A stretch of DNA of 26,686 nucleotides from CAZBDU01 sp964490725 (GTDB lineage: Bacteria > Spirochaetota > Spirochaetia > SZUA-6 > DRHE01). The notes below the pieces were generated by a model. That model was not told the origin of the DNA and ran no database searches. It worked only from the letters and a program-made list of their open reading frames with translations. Location: the NCBI GenBank assembly GCA_964490725.1, contig CAZBDU010000072.1, positions 1-26,686 of the forward strand. Reading direction: 5' to 3'. Positions 14,402 to 23,313 of the stretch are shown one piece after another (position 1 is the first letter of the stretch; each line of letters opens with the position of its first letter). Position numbers and translations under genes: made by a program.

Positions 14402-17400
14402 GGCCGGAATCCCCGCCGGCGGTGCGGCAGGAGCGCCAAGGCCGGAAAGAGCAGGAGCGTCAGCGGTGTGCCCACCGCCAGGCCGATCAGCACCGGCAGC
14501 GCCGTGTGGCTCTGCAGCGCTCCGGAGGGGAAGCCGGCCGCCGCCAGGGGCAGAAGCGCCCCTACGGTGGTGCACGCCGCCGCGGCGGCGGGGCGCAGGC
14601 GCCCCGCACTGGCCTCCAGGATGACCGCAGGATCGGCGCGGCCGCCCCGGTAGGCGGCGGCCAGGAGGATCGCCGAATTCACGGTGGTCCCGAACAGAAT
14701 CAGCAGGCCCAGAAAGGAGCTGACGTTGAGGCTCCTGCCCAGCACCCACATGCCGGCGGCCGCAGGTGCCAGGGACAGCGCGCTTGCCAGGACCACCAGC
14801 AGCGGCAGGGTGAGCGACTCGAACTGCGCCCCCAGCACGACGTAGATGAGAGCGGCGGCCAGCAGGAACGCGAGCAGGAGCTCGCCGCTGCTGCGCTGCA
14901 GCTCGTTTCCCGTTTCGGTGAATGCGTTCTCCCCGGCCAGCCCGGCGAGGTGGCGCTGCAGCTGCGTGGCTCTTCCGGGGGTGGGGTGCAGGGTGATCCC
15001 CACTGCGGCGCTGCGCTCCCGCCTGAACAGCTCCCCGTAGCCGGAGGTGCGGGTGATCGCGGCCAGGGAGCCCAGGCGGACGTGCCCGTTGGCGGCGAGC
15101 ACCTGGAGGTCCGAGAGCAGCCCCGCGCCGGAGCGGATCCGCACTCGTATGTCGGTACCTTCCTCCTGCGGGTGCAGCCTGGCGGCCACCCGGCCGCGGA
15201 CCGCGGTCTCCAGCTCCTCCAGGAGCAGCCCGGCGCTTATCCCGGCGCGGGCCAGGGAATCCCGATCCACCGTCAGCCGGATCTCCGGCGCGTCCCGGCG
15301 CGTGTCGATCTCTGCGGACCCCGCCAGCCCCAGCCCCACGGTTTCCTCCACAATCCGTCGGGCGCGCTCCACCAGCGCCTCCCGGTCCGCGCCGGTGAGC
15401 ACCAGCCGCGGGCTGCCCCGGGAGCCCAGCAGCCTCTGGAGGGCGTCCCGCGACGGCTCCAACCGCGAGCCCAGCGCCGGCGGCAGGGACTGGACCAGCC
15501 TCTCCGGCCGGCGCTGCGCCGAGTCGAAGAGCACCGTAGTCCTGAGGTTGGCCAGGTCGGTTCCCGATTGCCCCCGATCCTGGGGGCGGTCGGCGTCGTA
15601 GCCCGCCTCGGAGCAGACCTCGGACACCCCGGGGCTTTGTTTCAGGACGGAGGCCAGCAGCCCCATCGCCGTGACGGCCTGCTCGGGGGAGGAGCCTGGG
15701 GGCAGATCGGTGCGGAGACTCACGCTGCGCGCGCCGGCCCAGGGAAGGATCTCCCCCTTCAGGGCGCCCAGCGAGGCGGCGCCGAGCGCACAGACCGCCG
15801 CCAGGGACAGCACGGCGATCCAAGGCCGGTCCAGCAGGCGCGCGAGCACGGCGCGGTAGATCGCCCCGGCGGAGGCCCTCCGGGGGGGATCCAGGCCCCC
15901 ATCCCGCCCGGCGGGGCGGCGTGCTGTCCGGACCCGAGGGGCCCGGCCGCTGCCGGCGCCGAGCAGCCGGCAGAGGGCCGGAGTCAGGGTCATGGCGGTC
16001 AGGAAGGAGCAGACCAGAAGCGAGCTCACCGTGAGCGCCAGGTCGCGGAACAGCGCCCCCACGACCCCGGGAACGAACACCACCGGCAGGAAAACCAGCA
16101 GGCTGGTGAGCGTGGATGCCAGCGTCGCAGGGGCCATCTCGGAAGTCGCGGCGGCGACGGCCGCCGGCGCCGCCGCCCCGCGCCGCCCCCCGGTTTGCAT
16201 TAAGACGAAGGTGTTGTGGACGATATGGACGTCCTTCTGCCCGTAGATCCCCAGCGCCCCGTGATGGCAGTCGACGAACAGGTTGTTCCGATAGACGATC
16301 CCCACCGTGTTCCAGCCCGACTCGTTGCTGCCCGACCAGCCGCCGCCCAGCGCCGCGTCGCCGACCTCGTTGGTGGGATGGGTGGGACCGAAGACGTTGT
16401 TCTCCCAGACNNNNNNNNNNCAGCGTCGCAGGGGCCATCTCGGAAGTCGCGGCGGCGACGGCCGCCGGCGCCGCAGCCCGGCGCCGCACCAGGTTTTCCA
16501 TTACGACGATGCTGTTGTCGACGATCATCCCTACCCCGATGGCGGCGCCGCAGACCGAGATCAGATTGAGGGAGACATCGGCGGCCCGCAGGAACAGCAC
16601 CGTGGCGGCCAGGCTGGCCGGCACCGAGGCCACCACCACCAGGACCGCCCGCAGGCGGCGGAGAAAGAGAAGCAGCACCAGCGCCGCCGCCACGGTTCCG
16701 GCAGCCGCGGCCAGAGCCAGGGCGCCCAGGGAGATCCTGATCTCCTCCGCCGCATCCTCCAGGACCGAAATGTGTACCTCCCGGGTGAAGGAGACCTGCA
16801 GGGAGCCCAGGCGGCGGCGGAGCACGCGGGAGGCTTCCAGGGTGCCCGTGTGGGCGCTGCGGTGGACCAGCATGCCCACCGCCTGCCGGCCCCCGGCGTG
16901 GAAGAGGGATGTCGGCTGCCGCGAGCCGACCCGGACCTCGGCAATGTCGGCCAGCCGCAGCCCGCCGCCCTCTCCGGCGGCGAGGGGCAGCCGGCGGAGA
17001 GTCTCCAGGCTCTCCACGTCGGTGCGGGCCTTCACCGCGTATTCCAGAGGGCCCTCCCGGATCCTGCCGACGGGGTATTCGAAGACCGCGCCGTTCACTC
17101 CCTGCAGAACCTGCCCCAGCGACAGGCCGGCGGCGTACAGCCTCCCGGGGTTCACCTCGACCTGGATCTCCGGCTCTTCCGCTCCGACCATGCGTACGGC
17201 CCCTGCCGCCGGGATCTGCTGGAGGCGGGAACGCAGCTCCCGTCGTGCCACGGCGCTGGCCGTCTGGAAGGACACGCCGGGGGCGGGAAGCACGGCCAGG
17301 CGAAGCACTGGCTCATCGGCCAGGTCCTCGGTGACCACCACGGGTTTCTCCACTCCATGGGGCAGATAGGGATAGGCGCTGTCCACCTTCTCGCGGATCT

Positions 17401-17719
17401 CCACAGCCGCCCTGTCCAGGTTGGCGTTCCAGTCGAAGCGAAGCTCCACGCAGGACAGCCCGCGCCTGGTGATGGAGCTCATGGCGCGTACCCCTTTCAC
17501 CGAAGACAGGGCACTCTCCACCGGTACGGTGACCAGCTGTTCCATCTCCTCGGCGGGCATGCTGGCGAGCTCGGTCACCACACGGGCCGCGGGGATGCGG
17601 AGCCTGGGCAGCAGCTCCACCTTCAGTCGGGGGACCGATACGGCGGCGAACAGGGCCACGGCCGCGTAGACCATCAGCACGGAAACCGGGTGGGCTGCGA
17701 TGCCGCGCAGCAGCTTCAC
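14398..17719 (-). CDS. RND efflux permease, first of the pair; broken here by an assembly gap
   Basis: The gene starts with GTG at 17719, in a GTGA overlap with the upstream stop. Residues 1-433 (17719-16421) hold TM1, the first porter domain and TMs 2-4, with proton-relay Asp401 in Gly-Met-Ile-Val-Asp-Asn-Ser-Ile-Val-Val. The frame then meets 10 N and foreign sequence. The same coding stretch recurs at 16173-16120 and continues through TMs 5-12 to TGA at 14398. If the 301 bases from one copy of the 54-bp repeat to the other are removed, the frame is restored and gives 1006 residues, the normal RND length, with the TM4-TM5 region (Pro-Ala-Thr-Leu-Ala-Ser-Thr-Leu-Thr-Ser) continuous. I therefore regard the gene as intact in the organism. 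It is the partner of the following permease. Confidence 0.88.
16120..16173. repeat. 54-bp exact repeat, copy 1 (left contig end region)
   Basis: These 54 bases are identical to 16421-16474. They encode, on the minus strand, the loop after TM4 of the first RND permease. Similarity continues for 51 more bases (16174-16224 against 16475-16525) at 40 of 51 identities without gaps, then stops. Confidence 0.9.
16192..16410 (-). other. Misplaced fragment of a parallel beta-helix protein
   Basis: On the minus strand, in the frame leading into the C-terminal part of the RND gene, 73 residues read like a right-handed parallel beta-helix (pectate-lyase/NosD-type) protein. They include Val-Trp-Glu-Asn-Asn-Val-Phe, Ile-Val-Tyr-Arg-Asn-Asn-Leu-Phe-Val-Asp and Ile-Val-His-Asn-Thr-Phe-Val, each a rung-like N-x-[FV] pattern, with Gly-Ala-Leu-Gly-Ile-Tyr-Gly between. 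RND permeases have nothing like this. The fragment has no start, is cut by the N gap, and belongs to a different gene, from this genome or another one in the sample. Confidence 0.75.
16411..16420. other. Assembly gap (10 N)
   Basis: Ten unknown bases join two contigs. The right contig begins with 54 bases already present in the left contig, so the true distance is negative and the gap size is a placeholder. Confidence 0.98.
16421..16474. repeat. 54-bp exact repeat, copy 2 (right contig start)
   Basis: Identical to 16120-16173 and placed directly after the N gap. The repeat is best explained as the two contigs overlapping within one gene. Confidence 0.9.
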
Positions 17720-19119
17720 CGGGCGTTCACCTGCATGGCGTACTCGCTGGGGAGAAAGTTCCCGAAGGAATCCCGCAGCTCCCGTCCCACGGTGACGGTC
17801 AGAAGGCCCGAGGCCGGGGTGTCGGAGACCGAATAGAGCAGCCGCGCCACGGTTTCCTCCGCCGCCACGGGCCCCGCCGGGGGAGGCGAGCCGGCGGGAA
17901 GCTCGATGCGCAGGAAAGAGAAGGCAGCGGCGGAGCAGTGCACCGCCACGGCCTCCAGGACGCTGCCCAGGTCCAACTCAGCCCCGGCGGCGTGGCGGAT
18001 GTAGAAATCGAAGCAGGCCTGCGCGGAGTCCGGCACCTCGAGGCTGTCGTCGAGGGACAACGTGATGAACGAGGCGGCGGCCACATCCGCGCAATAGTCC
18101 AGCCTGGTGACCTGCGGCGGCACCGAGCGCGGGCCGTCGACCAGCAGACGGTAGCTCCGGCCGAGCATTTCGAGCTCGTATACCGAACCGTAGCCGAGGG
18201 GCTCGGTGAAGCGGATCAGGCACTCCGTGAGCTCTCCGTTCCAGCTCAGGGTATGCGGAACCAGAGGCGTTATCGACAGCAGGGAGTCCCGCTCCTGGCC
18301 GGCGGGGCCGTCGAGCTCGGCGTAGAGCACCTCGTCCTTCTCCAGGCCGCCGTTGACCGGAAGGACGGTGGTGTCCTCCAGCGCGCGTCCCGCGCCGGTG
18401 CGCAGGCCGAGCAGAGCTGCTCCGGCGGCTCCGGCCGGCCGGAACCGCACCTTCAGCGGCTGGGTCAGGGGGTTTCCCGCCGGGTCACGCACCTCCCGCG
18501 ACAGCTCGGCCAGGTACTCGGTGCCGGGCTGGTAGGCCTGAAGCGGCCGGAAGATCGCTACGCGGTCCGAATCCTCCCAGTCCAGCCAGCCCTGCACGGC
18601 GGGGGCGAGACGGAAGCCGGTGTAGAAGCTTCCCCGGTCCACGGGCTCGGAGAAACGGAACACCAGCGGCAGGAGCAGGTCCGCCGGCTCGGCGCCGTCG
18701 GCCGGGGAGAAGGACACCAGCACCGGCGGCTCCCGGTCCCGCCCGGTGTGAAAGACCCTCTGCAGCTCCATCTGCAGGGAGTTCCCGAACAGGTCCTCGG
18801 CGGCCGAGGAGACCGTGAGACGGTAGGTGCGGTCGGCCAGGAAGCCGGCCGCCGGGGTGAAGATCAGGGTGGCATCCCGCCAGGCGAAGCGGCCCGGAAG
18901 GGGGATGTCGTTTTCGGTCAGGACGGTGGCCTGCTCGGTGCGGGGCCGGTCCATGGCCGCGGAGAAGGTTACCTCCACAGCCTCCAGGAGCTCCGCCTCC
19001 ACCACCTCGGCCTCCGGCCAGACGGCCAGCACCTCCACCGGGCGCATGTGCAGGAAGCCCTGGACCATCCCGCATCCGGTGAGCAGAAGCGGCAGGCAGG
19101 CGGCAGGCAGGCTCTTCAT
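17716..19119 (-). CDS. Ig-like (SbsA/Big_5-type) lipoprotein 2 of the RND operon
   Basis: The 467-residue protein starts with ATG 19119, sharing ATGA with the upstream stop. Its signal peptide ends in Leu-Leu-Thr-Gly-Cys, a canonical lipobox (Cys16). Two clear SbsA-type Ig-like units follow, with Val-Thr-Phe-Ser-Ala-Ala-Met-Asp and Phe-Arg-Phe-Ser-Glu-Pro-Val-Asp near the start of each and Asp-Leu-Phe-Gly-Asn / Asp-Pro-Ala-Gly-Asn-Pro-Leu near the end. A third, more divergent unit begins at Ile-Arg-Phe-Thr-Glu-Pro-Leu. The C-terminus again shows Arg-Asp-Ser-Phe-Gly-Asn. Such domains are structural and often extracellular or periplasmic. It is paralogous to the preceding gene. Its position between adaptor and permeases suggests a role with the pump, but none is known. 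Confidence 0.85.
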   Translation of the reverse strand: MKSLPAACLPLLLTGCGMVQGFLHMRPVEVLAVWPEAEVVEAELLEAVEVTFSAAMDRPRTEQATVLTENDIPLPGRFAWRDATLIFTPAAGFLADRTYRLTVSSAAEDLFGNSLQMELQRVFHTGRDREPPVLVSFSPADGAEPADLLLPLVFRFSEPVDRGSFYTGFRLAPAVQGWLDWEDSDRVAIFRPLQAYQPGTEYLAELSREVRDPAGNPLTQPLKVRFRPAGAAGAALLGLRTGAGRALEDTTVLPVNGGLEKDEVLYAELDGPAGQERDSLLSITPLVPHTLSWNGELTECLIRFTEPLGYGSVYELEMLGRSYRLLVDGPRSVPPQVTRLDYCADVAAASFITLSLDDSLEVPDSAQACFDFYIRHAAGAELDLGSVLEAVAVHCSAAAFSFLRIELPAGSPPPAGPVAAEETVARLLYSVSDTPASGLLTVTVGRELRDSFGNFLPSEYAMQVNAR

Positions 19120-20540
19120 GGCAGCACCCTGAAGAGCTGGCGGACCTCTTCTCTCAAAAAGCTCCCGCCGCTGCGCACGCCGTCGGAGCCTGCCGGGATC
19201 TCCAGCAGGTAGTATGCCTCCGAGCCCGCCGCAGCCGAGAGGTTCGTGAAGGAGACCGAAAGGGTGCGCTCCCCGGCCAGCCAGGTGTAGCCCAGCGGGT
19301 AGGGACCGGTCCCGGCTTCCAGCGACCTCAGGGCGATGAGGTTCTGCGCCTGGTAGCGGTCCTCGGCGGACGGAAAGGACAGAGAGAAGACCGCCAGGAA
19401 CTCGTAGGGCTCCTCCGCAGTGCAGGGGTCCAGATCCACGGCGGAAGCCGTGGTGAAGGGCGGCACCAGGACCAGGGTGGAATCCTTCACCGCACGGATT
19501 TCCAGCACGCGCAGGAGAGGGCAGGCCGCCGCCGTGGTGAAGTCGAACAGCTCCTCCTGCAGCAGGGGGTTGCCCGAGGCGTCCCTGGCCTCCTGGTCGA
19601 TGGAGAGGAGGTAGGCCGTGTCCATATCGTAGTCGGAGGCGGGAACGAAGACGAGGTCGCCGCCGATCCATGCCAGGGTGCCGGGAACCTGCGGGGACAG
19701 GGAGAAGGCAGCCGAGGTTGCCTGCTCGTCCATGGGCTCGGAGAAGGTGATGCGGATGGCGTCGCGTGTTCCTATCTCCGTCAGGGGCTTGCCGGTGAGG
19801 GGGAACAGGGCGCTCCAATCGTTGAGCGCCGGAGCCGCTCCGGTGACGGTGGGCGAGGTGGTGTCCGATTGGACCCGGAAGGAGATCTCCACGGTTCGCG
19901 CCAGCGGTACCCCCTCCCGATCCCTCAGCCCCGCCTCCAGGCGGACCCGGTAGGAGCACAGCTCCTCCCAGGCCTCTTCGGGCAGGACGGACAGCTGTGT
20001 CTGTTCCGCCGCCCACTGGAGGCGGTGCGCGGTGCCGGGGGAAAGGCTGAAGCCGTCGGCGAAGCTCGCGGGGTCCATGGGGTTGGAGAAGTGAATCTCG
20101 ATCGGCTGGCCGGCGGAGACCACCGAGCCGTGGGCGGGGCTGAACCGGAGAACCAGGGGCGGCGAGGCGGCGTCCGTCAGGTAGAAGAAAGGGATCTCCA
20201 GGTCCAGGGGGTAGGGGCGGCCGCTCAGGTCGTAGACCTCGCCCCGGCCCTGCAGCAGGTAGCGCGCTCCGGGGGTGAGGGGGGCATCGGGCAGGAAGCT
20301 CATCCGCTGGCCCTCCCAGCGGAAGCGGCCCGCCACCGGTCCCGCCGCCGCCTCCACGCTGACGGCTTTCTCGGCGGAGTAACGGTCCACGGGGAAGTCG
20401 AAGGCCAGGAAGACATCCTCACCCTCGGCCAGTACCTCTCCGTACCGGGAGGGACGGGTCACGATGGCGGAGGGGTCCGGGAGAAAGAACAGCCTGCATC
20501 CCGCCTCCAGCAGGCACAGCCCGGCAAGCCAGCGTTTCAT
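19116..20540 (-). CDS. Ig-like (SbsA/Big_5-type) lipoprotein 1 of the RND operon
   Basis: The 474-residue protein begins with Met-Lys-Arg-Trp, a short hydrophobic run and Leu-Glu-Ala-Gly-Cys, a non-canonical lipobox with Glu at -3, so lipidation is likely but not certain. Three SbsA/Big_5 units are visible at roughly 35-125, 135-225 and 240-345, with Phe-Asp-Phe-Pro-Val-Asp, His-Phe-Ser-Asn-Pro-Met-Asp and Thr-Phe-Ser-Glu-Pro-Met-Asp near the starts and Asp-Ala-Ser-Gly-Asn-Pro-Leu near the end of the third. The last 120 residues form a separate beta-rich region. ATG 20540 overlaps the adaptor stop in TGATG and has GGAGG seven bases upstream. GTG at 20543 (GTGA overlap) is equally possible. 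It is cotranscribed with its paralogue and the pump. Confidence 0.85.
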   Translation of the reverse strand: MKRWLAGLCLLEAGCRLFFLPDPSAIVTRPSRYGEVLAEGEDVFLAFDFPVDRYSAEKAVSVEAAAGPVAGRFRWEGQRMSFLPDAPLTPGARYLLQGRGEVYDLSGRPYPLDLEIPFFYLTDAASPPLVLRFSPAHGSVVSAGQPIEIHFSNPMDPASFADGFSLSPGTAHRLQWAAEQTQLSVLPEEAWEELCSYRVRLEAGLRDREGVPLARTVEISFRVQSDTTSPTVTGAAPALNDWSALFPLTGKPLTEIGTRDAIRITFSEPMDEQATSAAFSLSPQVPGTLAWIGGDLVFVPASDYDMDTAYLLSIDQEARDASGNPLLQEELFDFTTAAACPLLRVLEIRAVKDSTLVLVPPFTTASAVDLDPCTAEEPYEFLAVFSLSFPSAEDRYQAQNLIALRSLEAGTGPYPLGYTWLAGERTLSVSFTNLSAAAGSEAYYLLEIPAGSDGVRSGGSFLREEVRQLFRVLP

Positions 20541-21883
20541 CACCTCACCTCCACCTCCATGCCCTCCCTCAAAGCGACCGAGGGCTCCCTCACCACCCGG
20601 TCCCCCTCCCGGAGCCCCGAGAGCACCACGACGGAAGCCTCTCCGTGAGACTCGGTCTGCACGCCCTGCCGGTACAGCCTCCCGCCCCGCACCAGAAAGA
20701 CGCAGGGGGAGCCGTTCTGGTCGGCGATCACGGTCTCACGGGGCAGCAGGATCGCCCGCCTGGGTGGGCCGGTCAGGATCACCACCCGGGCGAAGAGGCC
20801 CGGAGGCAGAGAGCGGCCGGGATTGTCCACGGCGATCTTGACGCGGACGGACCGGGTGTCCGGGCTGACGTAGGGGGCCACCAGCCGCACCCGGCCCGCC
20901 AGCTCGCGCCTGCCGGAGACGTCTTCCACCTCCACCCTGGCCTCCTGGCCCAGGCTGATCCGGGGCAGATCCTGCTCCCCCACATCCACCTGCACGTCCA
21001 CTCGATCAGTGCAGAGAATGGTGAACAGCGGCCGGTCCGGAGTGGCCCGTTCACCCGGGTCCGAGTAGCGGCTGCCCACGATGCCGGACACCGGAGAGCG
21101 CACCGCGGTCTCGGCAAGGAGGAGCTCGATGGTCTTCAGGCGTGACCTGGCCGCCTGAAGCTGCGCCTCGGCCACCCGGCGCTCCGCTTCCAGCGTGCCG
21201 GTGTTGGTGGCGATCAGGAGCCGGCGGCGCTCGGCGGGGTCGGTGGGCACGACCTCCACGGCGGCGGCCAGGTCCTCCTCCCTGAAGCCGATGCGCTGTA
21301 TCTGCAGTGCGCCTTCAGCCTGCACGAGCCGGGTGCGGGCGTCGAGATACTCGGTGCGCGCCGCCTCCAGCTCCTCCCTGGAGACTCCCTGGATCTCGAA
21401 GAGCCTGCGCTTGTTCTCCAGAACCGCGGACACCCTGTCGCACTCCGCCCGCCGCTGTGCCACCTCGGCCTCCGCGTTGCTCACCGCGATCAGGCGCGCC
21501 TCCACCTGGCGGGCCCCTTCGGCGAGCTTCTGCTCCGCCAGGTGGAGCAGCGCCTGGCGCGAGCCCACCTCGGCCTGGGCCTGCTCGCGCTCGATCAAGA
21601 GGCGGGTACGCTCGATCTCCGCCAGGAGCTGTCCGGAGGCGACCTCGGTGCCCTCCTCGACCAGGATGCGCTCGATGCGGCCCTCGGTGGAGGGAAAGAC
21701 GTCCGCCTTTGCCGAGAAGACCACGGTGCCGAAGGTGCGGTACTCCGGCGCCACGGGCTGCTCCGCAGCGATCAGCACCTCCACCGCCGGCGGCTGCACC
21801 GGGGCGGTGGAAGGCTCGCGGCCGCTGCAGGCGGCGGCCAGGACCGCGGCCGCCGCCAGGCCCAGCGCCGGCGCCCGGCTCAT
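20540..21883 (-). CDS. RND periplasmic adaptor (HlyD/AcrA family) lipoprotein
   Basis: The 447-residue membrane fusion protein links the inner-membrane permeases to the TolC-type channel. A signal peptide ends in Ala-Ala-Ala-Cys (Cys19). The first half of the lipoyl domain is around 50-92 (Ser-Thr-Glu-Gly-Arg-Ile-Glu-Arg-Ile-Leu-Val-Glu-Glu-Gly). A long helical hairpin with many Glu, Arg and Gln residues spans about 93-255, and the second lipoyl half about 258-292 (Val-Arg-Ser-Pro-Val-Ser-Gly-Ile-Val-Gly). A beta-barrel and a membrane-proximal domain follow, with Leu-Pro-Pro-Gly-Leu-Phe-Ala. The hairpin is longer than in AcrA, suggesting a TolC-like channel with a far tip. ATG 21883 shares ATGA with the tolC-like stop. 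Confidence 0.93.
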   Translation of the reverse strand: MSRAPALGLAAAAVLAAACSGREPSTAPVQPPAVEVLIAAEQPVAPEYRTFGTVVFSAKADVFPSTEGRIERILVEEGTEVASGQLLAEIERTRLLIEREQAQAEVGSRQALLHLAEQKLAEGARQVEARLIAVSNAEAEVAQRRAECDRVSAVLENKRRLFEIQGVSREELEAARTEYLDARTRLVQAEGALQIQRIGFREEDLAAAVEVVPTDPAERRRLLIATNTGTLEAERRVAEAQLQAARSRLKTIELLLAETAVRSPVSGIVGSRYSDPGERATPDRPLFTILCTDRVDVQVDVGEQDLPRISLGQEARVEVEDVSGRRELAGRVRLVAPYVSPDTRSVRVKIAVDNPGRSLPPGLFARVVILTGPPRRAILLPRETVIADQNGSPCVFLVRGGRLYRQGVQTESHGEASVVVLSGLREGDRVVREPSVALREGMEVEVR

Positions 21884-23313
21884 GGGTTCTCCCTGCGCAC
21901 GATCAGGGCGTGGCTCGCCGCCAGGACGGCACCGCCGGCCCGCTGGAGGAGTGCGGCCTCTGCTGCGTACAGGGCCACGGCGCCGTCCAGCACCTCGATG
22001 CGCAGCCCTGCCAGATCGATCTCCTCCGTTACCAGGTCCACCCGCCTGATCTCTCCCAGCTCCACCCGCAGGCGCTGGACCTCCAGCCTGGCCTCCTCCA
22101 CGGCCAGGCGGCGGCGCAGGAGCGCCAGGCTGCGCTTGCGGTAGCGGATCGCGGCGAGCTCCTCGGCAATGTCGAACCGCAGCTGGGTGTAGAGCTCCTC
22201 GAGCTGCAGCGCCGCCTGGCGGGCCTTCAGCTCCGCCAGCGACCGGTCCCACAGCCCCTCCAGGGCGTCGCCGGGTTGCGTTTCCACCGTGAATCCCCGG
22301 GACCGGCCCCACGCTCCGGTGGAACCCAGGGAGAGCGCAGCGGCGGAGGGGAGCACGGGCAGGTCCAGACCCATTTCCAGGCCGGCGCTGAACCCTGGCT
22401 CGCTCAGGGGGAAGCGATCCCCGCTCATGCTGACGGCCAGAACGAGCCTGACCTGCGGTAGCCAGCTCCACCGGCTGGCCAGCGCCGCCCGGCGGCTCTG
22501 CTCGGCTTCCAGCCGGGCCGCCAGGAGCTCACCGCTGGCGCGCATGGTCCGTTCCAGGTACCGGGCGGCGGCCTTCTCCAGGGGCTCCTCCTCCCCGAGC
22601 AGGAAGCCGGCGTAGTCGGCGGCGATGGAGCCGGCGGGCCGCGGCGGGCTTTCCGGGGGGTAGCCCAGCAGGCGGGCAAAGCGGAAGAGAAGCACTCTCT
22701 CCTCCTGGGCGGTCTTTTCCTGCTGGAGCTCCAGGTCGGAGACGGCCACCTCCAGGTCCAGAAGGTCCAGCTCGGTGATCACCCCCAGGGCGCGTTCCTC
22801 CCGGGCCACCGCGAGCTGCTTGCGGGCCAGGGCGCGAGCCTCGGCCTCGATCTTCTGCTTCATGCCCAGCCTGAGGATGTCGGTGTAGAGGGCCACCACC
22901 GAGAGCGCCAGCTCCTGGCTCTTCAGGCGCGCCGAGGCCGTCGCCACCTTCAGCTGACCCTGCTGGACGCGGCGCTCGCGGGTCAGCCTCCCCCCTCCGT
23001 AGAGCAGCTGGCTGGCCGTGACGGTCAGCCGGCGCGTCCGGGAGTCCGCAGCGCCGTAGCTTACCGAGTCGTTGTGGGCGTACTCCAGGGCCAGGGTGGG
23101 CAGAAAGCTCCTGGCGGTCAGCCGCAGCCGCTGGGCCGCCAGGCGGCGTTCGAAGTCACCCAGCCGCAGCTCCGGGCTTCGCGCCAGCGCCTTGCGGACC
23201 GCGGTTTCGATCTCGATGGTGCCGGAGGCACCGGCGGCGGAGGCGCTGCCCTCGGGACATCCAGGCGCGACTGCGGCAGCGATCAGCAGGGCGGCCAGGG
23301 GGAGGCGCCTCAT
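21880..23313 (-). CDS. TolC-family outer-membrane efflux channel
   Basis: The 477-residue protein has the TolC layout: two repeats of long helices flanking beta-strands. Family-like blocks are Glu-Ile-Glu-Thr-Ala-Val-Arg-Lys-Ala-Leu-Ala-Arg-Ser-Pro-Glu-Leu near residue 34, Phe-Leu-Pro-Thr-Leu-Ala-Leu-Glu-Tyr in repeat one and Trp-Leu-Pro-Gln-Val-Arg-Leu in repeat two. The signal peptide contains Ala-Pro-Gly-Cys, so it may be a lipoprotein or be cleaved after Gly-Ser-Ala-Ser-Ala. ATG 23313 shares ATGA with the upstream stop. It would form the trimeric exit duct for the two RND permeases of the same operon. Confidence 0.9.
   Translation of the reverse strand: MRRLPLAALLIAAAVAPGCPEGSASAAGASGTIEIETAVRKALARSPELRLGDFERRLAAQRLRLTARSFLPTLALEYAHNDSVSYGAADSRTRRLTVTASQLLYGGGRLTRERRVQQGQLKVATASARLKSQELALSVVALYTDILRLGMKQKIEAEARALARKQLAVAREERALGVITELDLLDLEVAVSDLELQQEKTAQEERVLLFRFARLLGYPPESPPRPAGSIAADYAGFLLGEEEPLEKAAARYLERTMRASGELLAARLEAEQSRRAALASRWSWLPQVRLVLAVSMSGDRFPLSEPGFSAGLEMGLDLPVLPSAAALSLGSTGAWGRSRGFTVETQPGDALEGLWDRSLAELKARQAALQLEELYTQLRFDIAEELAAIRYRKRSLALLRRRLAVEEARLEVQRLRVELGEIRRVDLVTEEIDLAGLRIEVLDGAVALYAAEAALLQRAGGAVLAASHALIVRRENP

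Noticed and set aside
14386..16203. Long + strand open frame opposite the RND genes
   Set aside because: It is rich in Gly, Arg, Gln and Pro without domain-like pattern, typical of antisense frames in GC-rich DNA. The same holds for 1909-3309, 5849-7123, 17938-19212 and 22289-22615.
16120..16474. Insertion of a mobile element with a 54-bp target duplication
   Set aside because: The segment holds an N gap and a fragment of an ordinary beta-helix gene, with no transposase or terminal inverted repeats. A contig overlap is simpler.
11366..17719. One giant protein of over 2000 residues
   Set aside because: The frame crosses the N gap and reads the C-terminal half of RND 1 out of frame. Two permeases of 1006 and 1011 residues explain the region.
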